64,000 bases of DNA from Vulcanimicrobiota bacterium (GCA_019637395.1 JAHBVR010000003.1:248001-312000); one strand, 5' to 3'; shown: positions 1-9,860, counted from the first letter of the stretch. A program made the numbers and translations. Notes: generated by a model from the sequence alone, not told the origin.

Positions 1-234
1 GTGCTGGTCGGAGAAGGCGGCACCTTTGAAGCGGCCCCGATCGTGGCCCGTGTGGACCTGCAAGACGACGTCCGCACGCCCTCGGGCTATCGCTGGACCA
101 GCAAAAAGGGCCCGAATTACCGGTTGACCTCAGGGCTTTTGTGTCAGTCCCAAGTCGTGACCGGCAGCGAACGACCGGTCGAGCTGGTCGTCCCCTGGAT
201 CCGGCGACTGCTGGGCGAACCCGAAGTTCTGTGA
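1..234 (+). CDS. NHLM/NHLP system HlyD-type secretion protein, C-terminal end
   Basis: Only the last 77 codons lie in the window; the gene begins upstream. The fragment ends in a beta-rich adaptor segment followed by 'VELVVPWIRRLLG', resembling the C-terminus of HlyD-family adaptors of NHLM bacteriocin export systems. Such adaptors bridge an inner-membrane ABC transporter to the outer membrane. The assignment rests mostly on context: its TGA overlaps the GTG of the C39-peptidase transporter gene (GTGA), so the two are translationally coupled. The true start cannot be seen. Confidence 0.75.
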   Translation: MLVGEGGTFEAAPIVARVDLQDDVRTPSGYRWTSKKGPNYRLTSGLLCQSQVVTGSERPVELVVPWIRRLLGEPEVL

Positions 235-2375
235 GGAAACGCACGCCGACCGTCATTCAGATGGAGGCGGCCGAATGTGGTCCGGCCTCCTTAGCCATGA
301 TCCTGGCTTACTATGGGCGCTGGGTCAGCCTGGATGAACTGCGCGACCGCTGCGACGTCTCGCGTGACGGCAGCACCGCCTTGAATTTGCTCAAGGTCGC
401 CCGCCAATTTGGTCTGGAGGCGGGCGGTTGCAAGTGCCAGCCTGAGGAACTCAAAAAAATGGAGCTGCCGGTGGTGGTTTTCTGGAATCTCAACCACTTT
501 CTGGTGGTCGAAGGATTTCAGGGAGATCGGGTCTATCTCAATGATCCCGCTTCCGGTCCCAGATCGATTTCGTTTAAGGATTTCGACGAGAGCTTCACCG
601 GGGTGGCGCTCACCTTCAAGCCCGGGCCGGAATTTCAAAAGGGCGGAGAGCCACCCTCCGCTCTGGCCGGGCTGCAGCGGCGCTTCCGCGGGGCCGCCGA
701 GCCGCTGGTCTACCTGCTCACCACCAGCTTTCTACTGGTGGTGCCGGGTCTGATTACGCCGGCATTTCTGCAGATCTTCGTGGACGACATCCTGGGGCGG
801 GCTCTGCATTCCTGGACCATGTGGCTGCTGCTGGCCATGCTGCTGACGGCCCTGGTCAGCAGCCTGCTCAACGCGCTCCAGGGCTACATTTTACTGCGCC
901 TGGAGATCTTTCTCACCACCCGCAATTCCGCTCAATTTTTCTGGCACATGCTCAACCTGCCCATCCGCTTCTTTTCCAGCCGAATGGTGGGCGAATTGAG
1001 CAATCGCGTCAACTTGAATGACAAACTGGCGCAAATTCTAGCCGGTAAGGTGACGCTGGCGGGATTCCATCTGGTCATGGTGGGTTTTTACGCGCTGGTC
1101 ATGCTCTCCTACGACCGCACCATCACGGCCATCACCCTCTTGCTGGGCGCCATCAACGTGCTGGCCCTGGTGGTGGTGGGACGGCTGCGCACCGACTTGA
1201 ACGCCCGCTCTTTGGCTGACCAGGGAAAGCTACTGGGTGTGACCCTGGGAGCGCTGCAGGGCATCGAGTCGGTCAAGGCCTCCGGGCGCGAATCCGAACT
1301 GTTCTCGCACTGGGCCGGCTACCAGACGCGGGTGCTCAACGCCAGCCAATCCACCGGCTACATTCTAGCTCTGGTGGGCCTGCTGCCGCAGATGGCTACC
1401 GGTATCGGCAATGTAGCCCTGCTCGGCTACGGCGGTTGGCTGGTCATGCACGGTGTGCTCACGGTGGGCAACCTCATGGCCCTGCAGACCCTGCAGGCCA
1501 GCCTGCTGGGGCCGATCAACCAGTTGGTGGAACTGGCCGGGACTTTGCAGGAAGCGCGCGCCGACCTGAATCGCCTGGACGATAGCCTGGAGCAGAAAGA
1601 ACAAAGAAGCCCACAGTTGACTCCAGATGGACCCAGCCGGTTGAGCGGGCACATCGAGTTTCGCTCTATCACCTTCGGCTATCGCCGCCTGGCCGACCCG
1701 CTCATCAAGAACTTCTCTTTTGAAATTCAATCCGGCTCGCGCGTGGCCATCGTGGGAGCGACCGGCAGCGGCAAAAGCACCCTGGCCCGCCTGCTCACCG
1801 GCTTGTTTGAGCCCTGGGAAGGCAGCGTGCTCTATGATGGCTTCAAGGTTGAGGAATTGCCCCGGGTAGTACTTTCCTCCAGCGTCTCTTTAGTCGACCA
1901 GGACATCCTGCTCTTCGAAGGCACTTTGCGCCAGAACCTGAGCTTGTGGAATCCTGCCCTGTCCGACGAGGTGCTGCTGCAGGCCGCGCGGGACGCCTGC
2001 ATTTACGACACGTTGATGACTCGCGGGGGTGGTCTGGAAGGCTGGGTTAGCGAGGCCGGTCGCAATTTCAGTGGCGGCGAACGCCAGCGGCTGGAAATCG
2101 CCCGGGCCCTGGCCGTGCAGCCCAGCGTGCTGGTGATGGATGAGGCCACCAGCGCCCTGGACCCGACGGTGGAGCGCGAAATCGACCGGAATATCCGAGC
2201 CCGAGGCTGCACCTGCGTGATCATCGCCCATCGCCTCTCCACCATTCGCGACTCCGACCAGATCGTGGTGCTGGACCAGGGGCAGGTGGTCGAGACCGGC
2301 ACCCATGAGCAATTGATGGCCTCACCTCACGGCTACTACCGAAGTCTCGTTTTAGCGGAGCCGGCCGTCCAATGA
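231..2375 (+). CDS. NHLM-type ABC transporter with N-terminal C39 peptidase (leader cleavage and export)
   Basis: Predicted 714 aa from a GTG overlapping the upstream stop codon. An earlier in-frame GTG at 141 would overlap the adaptor by about 90 bp and is less likely. The C39 peptidase domain (residues 1-130) shows the triad Cys16 ('AECGPAS'), His89 ('NLNHFLVV') and Asp105 ('LNDPASG'). A membrane domain spans roughly 150-430. The ATPase domain has Walker A 'GATGSGKST' near residue 508, signature 'FSGGERQR' near 611, Walker B 'VLVMDEATSALD' and an H-loop 'AHRLST'. Such proteins cut the leader after a Gly-Gly type site during export. The precursor at 20159-20692 has a matching 'GVAGG', so it is the likely substrate. 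The ATGA overlap with the next gene indicates an operon. Confidence 0.93.
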   Translation: MRKRTPTVIQMEAAECGPASLAMILAYYGRWVSLDELRDRCDVSRDGSTALNLLKVARQFGLEAGGCKCQPEELKKMELPVVVFWNLNHFLVVEGFQGDRVYLNDPASGPRSISFKDFDESFTGVALTFKPGPEFQKGGEPPSALAGLQRRFRGAAEPLVYLLTTSFLLVVPGLITPAFLQIFVDDILGRALHSWTMWLLLAMLLTALVSSLLNALQGYILLRLEIFLTTRNSAQFFWHMLNLPIRFFSSRMVGELSNRVNLNDKLAQILAGKVTLAGFHLVMVGFYALVMLSYDRTITAITLLLGAINVLALVVVGRLRTDLNARSLADQGKLLGVTLGALQGIESVKASGRESELFSHWAGYQTRVLNASQSTGYILALVGLLPQMATGIGNVALLGYGGWLVMHGVLTVGNLMALQTLQASLLGPINQLVELAGTLQEARADLNRLDDSLEQKEQRSPQLTPDGPSRLSGHIEFRSITFGYRRLADPLIKNFSFEIQSGSRVAIVGATGSGKSTLARLLTGLFEPWEGSVLYDGFKVEELPRVVLSSSVSLVDQDILLFEGTLRQNLSLWNPALSDEVLLQAARDACIYDTLMTRGGGLEGWVSEAGRNFSGGERQRLEIARALAVQPSVLVMDEATSALDPTVEREIDRNIRARGCTCVIIAHRLSTIRDSDQIVVLDQGQVVETGTHEQLMASPHGYYRSLVLAEPAVQ

Positions 2376-5200
2376 AACGGGAAGAACTGCTGGCCCGGGC
2401 CGACATCCTGCTATGCCGCGGCAATGCCCCCGTCATTATCGACGATCCCGGCCGCGTCTACTGGGTGCTGGAAGGAGAAGTCGAGATCTTCCTGCTGCCC
2501 GACCAGGGAGAGCGCTCCCCCTGGCTGCGCCTGGGCGAGGCTGGCTGGATCTTCGGCCGCTCACCGGAAGCCACGGGTCGTCTAGCTGCTTATGCCACCA
2601 GCTCGGAGGGGGCGCGGGTCGCCGTCCTGCCGGTTGAACTGGTGGAAAAGGGAGGCGAGCTGTTCCTGGACGGGCTGCCCCCGCTGCTCGAGCAATATGG
2701 CCGCCACTTCGGCGGCCTGGCCCCCAAGAACACCACCTCGTTGCGGCCCGGTCTTAAAGCCAACCTGCTCTTCGAGAGCAATCATTACAATGCCGAGAGT
2801 GGGATCCTCTGGGTTCTCTCCAGCGGCGCCAACCTGCGGCTGGCCGGCGATAGCCAGGAGCCGCTGACCAGCTGGATTCCTTTGACCCGTTCGATCTGGG
2901 TGGACGCCACCGAGCGGACGCCGGTCGACACCCTGGACCAGCCCGCCATGGCCGCGCAGGGAGGCTGGGCCGCGGGGCTGCGCCGGCTGCAATTCAACAG
3001 CTATGGAGCCGCTCTGGAACAGTTTCTGGTGCGCCAGCGCGCCCTCAAGGAAGCCATTTCGTGGCGCCAGCAAACCAATGAAAGAGCCCTGAGCGCCGGC
3101 CTGGCCCAACTGGCCGCCATTCTACCGGGTTCCCAGGTAGAGAGGCTGGAGTTCGGGGAGGAAGAGTCGCTGGCGGCGCTGTGCCGCCAGTTGCAGCGAC
3201 TGTTCGGATGCCCTTTTCCCACCAATCTGGACCCGGGCCTGCCCAAGCCGCAGGCCCTGGCCCGGGCCGCCCGCTGCCGTTGGCGCGCGGTGGTGCTGCG
3301 CGAGAGGTGGTGGCAAGCCGACGCCGGCCCTATGCTGGTGGTCAAAGACAACGCCTTCGGCACCGTCTTCCGGCGCGGCAATCGCTACTGGTACCGTCCG
3401 GGCAGCGGAGCGGCGCCTCAAGTCGTGACCGCCGCCCTGGCCGCTCAGATGTCTCCTCAGGCCTTTGTCTTCTACCGGCCTTTCCCGCGCGAGCATCTAG
3501 GCTTAACCAGGCTGGTCTGGCTCTGCCTGGGTCTGGCCCGGCGGGAAGTGCTGATCCTGCTGGGATTGTCGCTGGTGTCGGCGCTGCTGGCCCTGCTGGT
3601 GCCTTTCGCCACCGGCCTGTTGATTGGGACGGTGCTGCCCAGCGGTCTGGAAAGCGAGTTGGGTCAATTAATTTTGGCCCTGCTGGTGGCCAGCCTGGCC
3701 GGCAATCTCTTTGGAATCGTTAAGTCGCTTACCCAGCTTCGTCTGGAGGGGATTCTGGACGCCCATTTGCAGGCTTCCCTTTTCGACCGCCTGCTGGAAT
3801 TGCCGGCTCCATTTTTCCGCAATTACTCCCTGGGCGATCTGGCTAATCGCGCTCTGGGTTTCAACTCGGTGCGCCAGGCTCTATCGGGTGCGGCCCTCAC
3901 CAGCCTGCTGGGAGCTCTCTTTTCGGTCTTCAGTCTGGCCTTACTCTTTTACTACAGCTTCCAACTGGCCTGGGTAGCCCTGGTCATCGCTTTGATCCAA
4001 ACCGCTTTGCTGGTGTTTGGGGGCCTGCTCCAGATGCGTTACCAGAGATTGCAGTTGAAGCTGGCCGGCCAGTTGGCCGGAGACGTGGCCCAATTCCTGA
4101 GCGGCATCGCCAAACTGCGAGTGGCCGGGGCCGAGGCGCGCGCCTTTGCGCAGTGGAGTGACGTTTTTGCCAGCTACCGCCAGTCCGTTTATCGTCTGCG
4201 CATCACCAATCTCTGGCTCACCTCCTGGCAGGGCCTGCTGGGACTATTGGGGCAGGCTGTATTGCTGGGCTTCACCGCCCACTTTGGATTTACCAAGTCG
4301 CTTTCGGCCGCCTCGCTCATGAGCTTTTTCAGCGCTTTTGGGCAGTTCACCAGCGGGCTCAGCTCTTTGACGTCGTCGCTCAACACGCTGCTGGGCATCG
4401 GTCCCACCATGGAGCGCGCCCGCCCGATCTTGGAAACGGTTCCCGAGGTCGAGCCGAACATGCCCACGGCCGCTCCGCTCCGAGGCCTGGTGGAGATCAA
4501 AGAGGCCTGGTTTCGTTTCGACACGCAGGACAACTGGGTGCTGCAGGGCGTCTCCATCCAAGCGCGCCCCGGCGAATTCGTGGCCGTGGTCGGCCCCTCG
4601 GGCGCCGGCAAATCCACCCTGCTGCGCTTATTACTGGGCTTTGAGGGAGCCCAACGAGGCAGCGTGCTTTATGACGGACAAAACTTACTGCAGGTGGATC
4701 GGGTTTCGCTGCGCCGCCAGTTGGGCGTGGTGCTCCAGGATGCTCGCCTCATGCCGGGCGACCTTTTCACCAACATCGTGGGCAGTTCGACGCTGACCGA
4801 AGAGGACGCCTGGCAGGCCCTCCGGCTGGCCGGTCTCGAAGAGGAGGTGCGGGCCATGCCCATGCAACTGCACACGGTGGTGACCGACGGGGGCGGCGGC
4901 CTGTCGGGAGGGCAACGCCAACGCTTGATGATCGCCCGCGCCGTGGTATCCCGCCCGCGCGTGCTGATTTTCGATGAAGCCACCAGCGCCCTGGACGCCA
5001 AAACTCAGGAAGAGGTCAGCCAGAGCCTGGCCAATCTGCAGGCCACCCGCATCGTGGTGGCCCACCGCCTCAGCACCATTCGCCAGGCCGATCGCATTTA
5101 CGTCCTTCACAACCACAAGGTGGAACAAGTCGGGACCTTTGACGAACTGGCCAACACGCCAGGATTTTTCGCCGAATTCGCCCGCCGCCAACTGGCCTGA
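2372..5200 (+). CDS. NHLM bacteriocin-system ABC transporter, second permease/ATPase subunit
   Basis: A 942-aa protein starting with ATG inside the ATGA overlap with the preceding transporter gene. The N-terminal segment, residues about 15-100, resembles a cyclic-nucleotide-binding-like beta-roll ('VYWVLEGEVEIFLL'). A long linker follows, then a six-helix exporter membrane domain at about 370-650. The ATPase domain has Walker A 'GPSGAGKST' near residue 741, signature 'LSGGQRQR' near 843 and Walker B 'VLIFDEATSALD'. There is no C39 peptidase. This architecture is that of the NHLM permease/ATPase that accompanies the peptidase-containing subunit in proteusin clusters. The two probably act as a pair in the inner membrane. 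Confidence 0.92.
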   Translation: MKREELLARADILLCRGNAPVIIDDPGRVYWVLEGEVEIFLLPDQGERSPWLRLGEAGWIFGRSPEATGRLAAYATSSEGARVAVLPVELVEKGGELFLDGLPPLLEQYGRHFGGLAPKNTTSLRPGLKANLLFESNHYNAESGILWVLSSGANLRLAGDSQEPLTSWIPLTRSIWVDATERTPVDTLDQPAMAAQGGWAAGLRRLQFNSYGAALEQFLVRQRALKEAISWRQQTNERALSAGLAQLAAILPGSQVERLEFGEEESLAALCRQLQRLFGCPFPTNLDPGLPKPQALARAARCRWRAVVLRERWWQADAGPMLVVKDNAFGTVFRRGNRYWYRPGSGAAPQVVTAALAAQMSPQAFVFYRPFPREHLGLTRLVWLCLGLARREVLILLGLSLVSALLALLVPFATGLLIGTVLPSGLESELGQLILALLVASLAGNLFGIVKSLTQLRLEGILDAHLQASLFDRLLELPAPFFRNYSLGDLANRALGFNSVRQALSGAALTSLLGALFSVFSLALLFYYSFQLAWVALVIALIQTALLVFGGLLQMRYQRLQLKLAGQLAGDVAQFLSGIAKLRVAGAEARAFAQWSDVFASYRQSVYRLRITNLWLTSWQGLLGLLGQAVLLGFTAHFGFTKSLSAASLMSFFSAFGQFTSGLSSLTSSLNTLLGIGPTMERARPILETVPEVEPNMPTAAPLRGLVEIKEAWFRFDTQDNWVLQGVSIQARPGEFVAVVGPSGAGKSTLLRLLLGFEGAQRGSVLYDGQNLLQVDRVSLRRQLGVVLQDARLMPGDLFTNIVGSSTLTEEDAWQALRLAGLEEEVRAMPMQLHTVVTDGGGGLSGGQRQRLMIARAVVSRPRVLIFDEATSALDAKTQEEVSQSLANLQATRIVVAHRLSTIRQADRIYVLHNHKVEQVGTFDELANTPGFFAEFARRQLA

Positions 5201-5216
5201 AGTTGGGAGCCAGGGG

Positions 5217-5455
5217 AACGGCAAGCGGCTTGAGCAAACTTGGACCATCACCGGCTCAGACCAGCACGGATTACCTCGCTCCGGCGACGATGATGTCCTG
5301 ATTGCTCTGCTGAAGCTCGCCTCCGTCCAGGACCTCAAGGATCGCGTCGTCCAGTTCTCCCGCTATGAGTTGATGCAGATCCTGGAGTGGCCAACCATGG
5401 ACGCACCTACAAACGCATCGAAGCCAACTGGAGCAGATGCAGACTGTTGATGTAA
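5217..5455 (+). pseudogene. Fragment of a RepA-like plasmid replication initiator, frameshifted
   Basis: The frame from 5217 reads 'TWTITGSDQHGLP', then an acidic segment, then 'VVQFSRYELMQILEW'. After a frameshift near 5390 another frame continues 'HGRTYKRIEANWSRC' and stops at 5453-5455. Together these resemble the conserved block of RepA-type initiators ('..FSRYEL..LLGW...G.SY+R+EE..NRW'). No start codon with a ribosome-binding site and no remaining domain is present, so this is a decayed fragment. Family assignment is from memory of the motif. Confidence 0.5.
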
Positions 5456-5480
5456 GCGAGACGTTTGTTGGTAGCACAAA

Positions 5481-5500
5481 TGGGCCATATGTTAGGCCCA
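5481..5500 (+). promoter_or_regulatory. Small hairpin abutting the lipoprotein start codon
   Basis: TGGGCC at 5481-5486 pairs with GGCCCA at 5495-5500, with an 8-nt loop, placing the first base of the ATG (5500) in the stem. It could dampen translation initiation of the downstream lipoprotein. It is short and may be chance. Confidence 0.25.
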
Positions 5501-8052
5501 TGCGAAATGTGCTTGCGGCTCAATCTCTACTGTTATCCTTTATTCTAGTCGGTTGCGGAGGCGGTTCTTCAGGCACGGTAGCTTCCGGAGGGAATTCCAG
5601 TACTCCAGTCCAGAACAATCCGGCGCCCACGCAGAGTCCGCCGGTGCCGGCCGGGCCCAAGTCCACTTTGCAGTTGGTGCTGAATGTGGTTACTCCCCGT
5701 GCCATCGACTTTCTTGTTCATTCGTTTCGGCTTTCGTTGTATTCCGGCCAGGGCAATCAGGGAAATTTGGTGGCCGGTCCTTTTACGGTGGCCAAGGACT
5801 CGGGTCCCATTCAGACGATCAACTGGCCGTCGCTGCCAACCGGCAATTACTCTTTCCACCTGGAATTACTGGACGCTAGCGGTAATTTGCGCGGCACTTT
5901 TCTGCGCAGTGTGGAGCTGACGGCGGATCAGACGCTCACGATTACCGATCCAGCCTGGCTGGACGCTACTCAGCCGCCCCCTCAGGCCAATTCTTTTCCA
6001 GCGGGGGCCCGGCCTCAGGTCCAGCGGACGGAGGTTACCGGGACGTTAGATAGGATGGTATTGGACGCCGTCCGCCAACGGGTCTACATCAGTAACACGA
6101 GCGCCAATCAGGTTGAAGTCTACGACCTGAATCAGCGCGCTATGCTGCCGGCCATCGCCTGTGGAGGCAGCCCTCAAGGACTGGACTTAAGCGCCGACGG
6201 CCGCTACCTGGTCGTCTGTCCCTCGGCCGAATCCAAAATCCAGATGATCGATTTGACCACCGCGTTGCCCACTCCCGTCGACGTGCCCATGCCGCCGCCC
6301 CGTTGGGGCACCAACCGGCCACGCTACGTGGCTTGCGCAGCCAATGGCAAGGCTTTCTTTGGCTGCGTTTATAACGGTAGCGGCTTTACTGACATGTGGG
6401 AGTTGGATTTGGCCAGTCAGTCCATCACCCGACGCACGGAACGGCTGATCGACAATCCTACCTACATTCGAGCAAGCGGCGATCGTAAGACCCTGGCCTT
6501 TGCCGAGGGCAACAGCAGCGGCGGGGAGATTTTTCTCTATGATTCCGACAGCAACACCTTCGGCCCCGTTCGGAATGCTTACGACTACCAGAAATATGTC
6601 GCGGTGAATTCGGTCGGGACGCGATTTTTGTTTAGCGGAGCCTATTTCGACGTTCCTCTGCGCCGCCAGGGCGAGTTTTCCAACCAACTGGTGGACTTTG
6701 CCTATGATGGAAGCGATCGCTTCGGTTTCGGGGCGGCTTTTGGCCGCTCCCAGGTGGACTGGGTGGACGTGCGGCGGCAGCAGTGCATTCTCTCGATCGA
6801 TCTTTCGGCCAACCCGATTCAGTTGATATGCCTGTCGAATGGAAGGCGTTTGGTTGCTACTACCGCCAACGGCCTGGAAGACGTACAACTGCCGGCCAAT
6901 GTAGCCCCGCAAGTAGAAGCCTTGGAGCGTCTGGCCGTGCCCATCGGGGGAGATGGCAGCGTGACTTTGCAAGCATATGACCCGGAGGGCGACACCGTTC
7001 GTTATGAAGCCTTGGCGTTGCCCAACGGAGCCCAGCTCGATTCCAACACCGGCGTGCTGCGCTTCCGCCCCAGTGGGGGCGAAGCCGACAGCATCGCTCA
7101 GGCCACCATTTCCGTTCACGATGGGGTGAACTCAAGCAATGTGACTGTGCCTCTTCAGATATTGGCTCGCGACTCGGCCACCACTGTGCTGCCCATCGCG
7201 GGAGAGTTGAGTGACCTCTATTTCGACGCCGGAGAAGGTATTCTTTATGCCACCAACCGCGCGAAGAACCGGGTCGAGCGCGTCCGAGTGCAAGGCCCGC
7301 AGCATCTGCGGCCCATTGCCGTCGGCAGTCGCCCCCAGGGGTTGGACCGGGTGCCATCCACCTCGCAGTTGCTGGTGTGTCGCAACGATAGCGAATACCT
7401 GGAGGTGGTGGATACCAGCGCAGCGGCGGTCAACCGCTCTATTTTGGTGCCCAGCGATGCGAACGCCTACGACCGGCCCTATTCGGTGGGGGTGAGCAAC
7501 GCCGGGCGGGTGCTGGTGGGCCTGGATTATCCTGGGACCGGGTCGACTGTGCCCCGGGAAGTCAATCTTAATGGGGACGTGGTGACCCAGCGTTCAGACC
7601 TTGGCCGAATCAGTGAGCCCTACGCGATCCAGGCGTCGGGGGACCGCGGCCGCCTGGCCCTGGCCAGCGGTTCGCGCGGCTACCTCGTGGATGCTGCGCT
7701 GGCCAACCTGCAGACCCTCTTCATCACCCCCTACGTGCCTCCGCAGGTAGCTGGAGATATCGATGGTAGTCGTTGGTTATCCGGCGGCGGCCCGCATCTC
7801 TTCCAGCCGGGTAATTTCGACCTGGGAACCGTCGTCCCCCAACAGCTTTTCTACACCTGGCGCGGAGGGCGGGCCTACGGCCACAACGCCACCACTACCA
7901 TTACTCGCATCGACCTGGACCGATTCGCCGCCGAGAGGGAAGTGATTTTGCCTGTGCAGCCGACTGGTGCCATGGCGCTCAATGAAGCCGAGGATCAGCT
8001 TTTTGTGATTTGCCAGGGCGGTATAGCTGTGGTGCGTTTGGCAGCCCGTTAG
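5500..8052 (+). CDS. Putative lipoprotein with beta-propeller-like repeats and a central Ig-like domain
   Basis: Predicted 850 aa from ATG 5500. That start gives a clean type II signal peptide with lipobox 'LVGC' and Cys19; an ATG at 5437 would put a hydrophilic stretch in front of it. A low-complexity Gly/Ser/Pro linker follows. Two repeat blocks (about residues 180-480 and 570-850) contain YVTN-like beta-propeller motifs such as 'VYISNTSANQVEVYDL' and 'LYATNRAKNRVERVRV'. Between them, around 490-560, is an Ig/cadherin-like domain ('VTLQAYDPEGDTVRYEAL'). The protein is expected on the periplasmic or outer face. It lies between the export genes and the modification genes but has no recognisable RiPP role. 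Confidence 0.85.
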   Translation: MRNVLAAQSLLLSFILVGCGGGSSGTVASGGNSSTPVQNNPAPTQSPPVPAGPKSTLQLVLNVVTPRAIDFLVHSFRLSLYSGQGNQGNLVAGPFTVAKDSGPIQTINWPSLPTGNYSFHLELLDASGNLRGTFLRSVELTADQTLTITDPAWLDATQPPPQANSFPAGARPQVQRTEVTGTLDRMVLDAVRQRVYISNTSANQVEVYDLNQRAMLPAIACGGSPQGLDLSADGRYLVVCPSAESKIQMIDLTTALPTPVDVPMPPPRWGTNRPRYVACAANGKAFFGCVYNGSGFTDMWELDLASQSITRRTERLIDNPTYIRASGDRKTLAFAEGNSSGGEIFLYDSDSNTFGPVRNAYDYQKYVAVNSVGTRFLFSGAYFDVPLRRQGEFSNQLVDFAYDGSDRFGFGAAFGRSQVDWVDVRRQQCILSIDLSANPIQLICLSNGRRLVATTANGLEDVQLPANVAPQVEALERLAVPIGGDGSVTLQAYDPEGDTVRYEALALPNGAQLDSNTGVLRFRPSGGEADSIAQATISVHDGVNSSNVTVPLQILARDSATTVLPIAGELSDLYFDAGEGILYATNRAKNRVERVRVQGPQHLRPIAVGSRPQGLDRVPSTSQLLVCRNDSEYLEVVDTSAAAVNRSILVPSDANAYDRPYSVGVSNAGRVLVGLDYPGTGSTVPREVNLNGDVVTQRSDLGRISEPYAIQASGDRGRLALASGSRGYLVDAALANLQTLFITPYVPPQVAGDIDGSRWLSGGGPHLFQPGNFDLGTVVPQQLFYTWRGGRAYGHNATTTITRIDLDRFAAEREVILPVQPTGAMALNEAEDQLFVICQGGIAVVRLAAR

Positions 8053-8163
8053 GGAGCACTAAATCCGGGAGGATGGCTGAAAATGGGCGCCGGCTTGCTT
8101 AAGGGGAACGCCATTGTGTAGGCTCTGAGTCGGGTTCCGGTCGTCGTTCCTCCCAACTCGCGA

Positions 8164-8350
8164 AGCGCTCAAGAGATTGTTGAATTGCGGCAGGCCCCGG
8201 GTCTAAACCGGCAGACCATGGCGAAGATCCTGCCCGTTTCCTCATCCACCCTGGCTGGGAAAAGGAGCAGCGGAAGCCTTCCGGTTCGGCGCTTCGGTTG
8301 TTGCAGATGCTGGAGAAAAGTCGACCCGGCCGCGCTCTGGCCCATTTTGA
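8164..8350 (+). pseudogene. Decayed XRE-type helix-turn-helix regulator or antitoxin
   Basis: From 8164 one frame reads 'EIVELRQAPGLNRQTMAKIL', a recognition-helix type HTH segment. After a frameshift near 8254 another frame continues 'WEKEQRKPSGSALRLLQMLE'. The joined text matches the usual order of small XRE antitoxin-like regulators (HTH, then 'W.+G.+.PSG.A..LL.+...'). The two halves are in different frames and no partner toxin is adjacent, so the gene is dead. This is read from motif order only. Confidence 0.5.
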
Positions 8351-8745
8351 ACCCAGACTCTTCCTCGAGCGCAAAGGCGCCCCGGCGGCAGCTGCGGGCA
8401 TCTCCGTAAACGTGGCTTCGTGGGCACCGGTGACCGCTAACGTCTCGCTCGACAGCATTCGAGGCCGTTTCCAGGAAATAGCCAGCCACGCCGAAGTGGG
8501 TCTCTCGCATACTTGGATTACGGGCTCGCTCATCGTGGAAGCTGGGCCTCAATATTAGTCTGCTGATTTTGGTAATCTGGCCAACTGGCGTCGGGTCCCT
8601 GCATTTTTTTGAACCGCTGCCCTGGGCGCCCCACGGGAACGTGTTCGAGCTCCAGGGGTCTCGGTCTTTCTGTAGCACGGTCCTCGCGGTTGCCGGAGTC
8701 GCGGGCGAAGAGCAGGCGGGGGTCCCACAGTTGGCCCACTGCAGC

Positions 8746-9155
8746 TTAATGAACTGGCTGCCCCGGTTTTTCCGAAGCCGGGGTGGTGATATGGTTCATG
8801 GCCAGTTTATAGCCGTCGTTCTGGTAGGTCACCACCCCGCCGTCCGGTAGTTGGTAAGTGGCCAGGTCCTGGAAGACGATGAGCTTCTCGTCAAAACTCA
8901 GCGGGTGGCCTGCTGGCTTCGATTCTCATAGGCATACTTCAGCGTTCACCAGGGAGGGGTGCCTTTGCGGTAGTCCCGGTAGAGCAGTCGATTGCGTTCG
9001 TCGAAAATCTGGGTGCCGCGTACCCCATCAGGATACTGGATTTCGGGGGCTCTGCCCAGCAAGTCGTAGCCATAGTTCATGGTCTGGCCGTCGTGAATTA
9101 CCAGTTCACTCCGCTGATTGTAGGGCGAGAGCGCTGAACCCAGAGGCAACCGCAA
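8746..9155 (-). pseudogene. Fragment of a YD/RHS-repeat protein
   Basis: Starting at 9155 the minus strand reads 'MNYGYDLLGRAPEIQYPDGV' and 'TQIFDERNRLLYRDY', classic YD-repeat text, and stops near 8946. A different frame continues 'PLSFDEKLIVFQDLATY' and 'GGVVTYQNDGYKLAMNHI' and stops at 8746. The frame change, the internal stop and the missing N-terminal bulk show a degraded fragment of a large secreted YD/RHS protein. The surrounding 8351-8745 and 9156-9194 hold no recognisable gene. Confidence 0.5.
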
Positions 9156-9194
9156 TGAAGATGAAGCCGCTGGCGAAGCGCCAGAGACAGAAGG

Positions 9195-9779
9195 CTACCA
9201 GCCGAGCCGGCGGCCGGGAGCGCAGTCCCAACACCACAGGTGATTAGGCATCTTGGCTCGGCCGCAGGCACAGGTGGTGTCGGGGAAGTGGGCAGCTCGC
9301 CAGGTGGCCTGTTGCCGCTCTTGGGCAACCTGTTGATTGACCCGGATGCTCTGGTAGATGGCCTGGATTTCCTGTTCGGTTTGCTTTAAGCGAGCCTGAT
9401 GTTCCGCCTGGCGCTTTTGCTCCTGCAGAGCCTGCCAGCGTTGTCGATCGAGAGAACGCTGTTGCTCGAGGCGCTGGCGCTCGTTCCCTTCAAAAAGTGC
9501 TTTGGCTTCCTGGAGCAGGTGGCAGAGGCTTTGCCGAGCGGTTTGCAGGCGCTGCTGCAGTTGCGGCTGGGACTCGGCTGCGGGGGCCCATTTGCGCAGG
9601 AAAGCGTCAAGGTCGGCGGAGAGCTGGAAGAATTGAAGACGGGCGTGGTCCGGCCGGGAGCCAGCCAGAGGAGAGATACGCGCGGCCAGGCCATCCCAAT
9701 CAGCCTGGAGTTGCGCAAGTGCGGTCGCTCCCGCCGGCGCCTGCCCGAAGGGGCGTTTAAAAAAGCCCTGCCCACTCAT
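9195..9779 (-). CDS. Hypothetical coiled-coil protein with C-terminal four-cysteine motif
   Basis: A 194-aa protein from ATG 9779. The middle (about residues 75-160) is rich in Gln, Glu, Arg and Leu and looks like a long coiled coil. The C-terminus carries 'CACGRAKMPNHLWCWDC', two cysteine pairs that could bind zinc. No family was recognised. It is the last gene on the minus strand after the radical SAM block, separated by about 80 bp, so it could be co-transcribed. Any role in peptide maturation is unsupported. Confidence 0.6.
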   Translation of the reverse strand: MSGQGFFKRPFGQAPAGATALAQLQADWDGLAARISPLAGSRPDHARLQFFQLSADLDAFLRKWAPAAESQPQLQQRLQTARQSLCHLLQEAKALFEGNERQRLEQQRSLDRQRWQALQEQKRQAEHQARLKQTEQEIQAIYQSIRVNQQVAQERQQATWRAAHFPDTTCACGRAKMPNHLWCWDCAPGRRLGW

Positions 9780-9860
9780 GCCAGAATTTTTCCACGCCAG
9801 TAGCGAGGTCCCTGGTGGTCAGCGAACCCATTGTAGAGCCAGTTCCAGCAGGCGCCGATT

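Noticed and set aside
8351-8745. Additional short frames between the HTH and YD-repeat remnants
   Set aside because: No recognisable motif, no ribosome-binding site, and frames conflict between strands.
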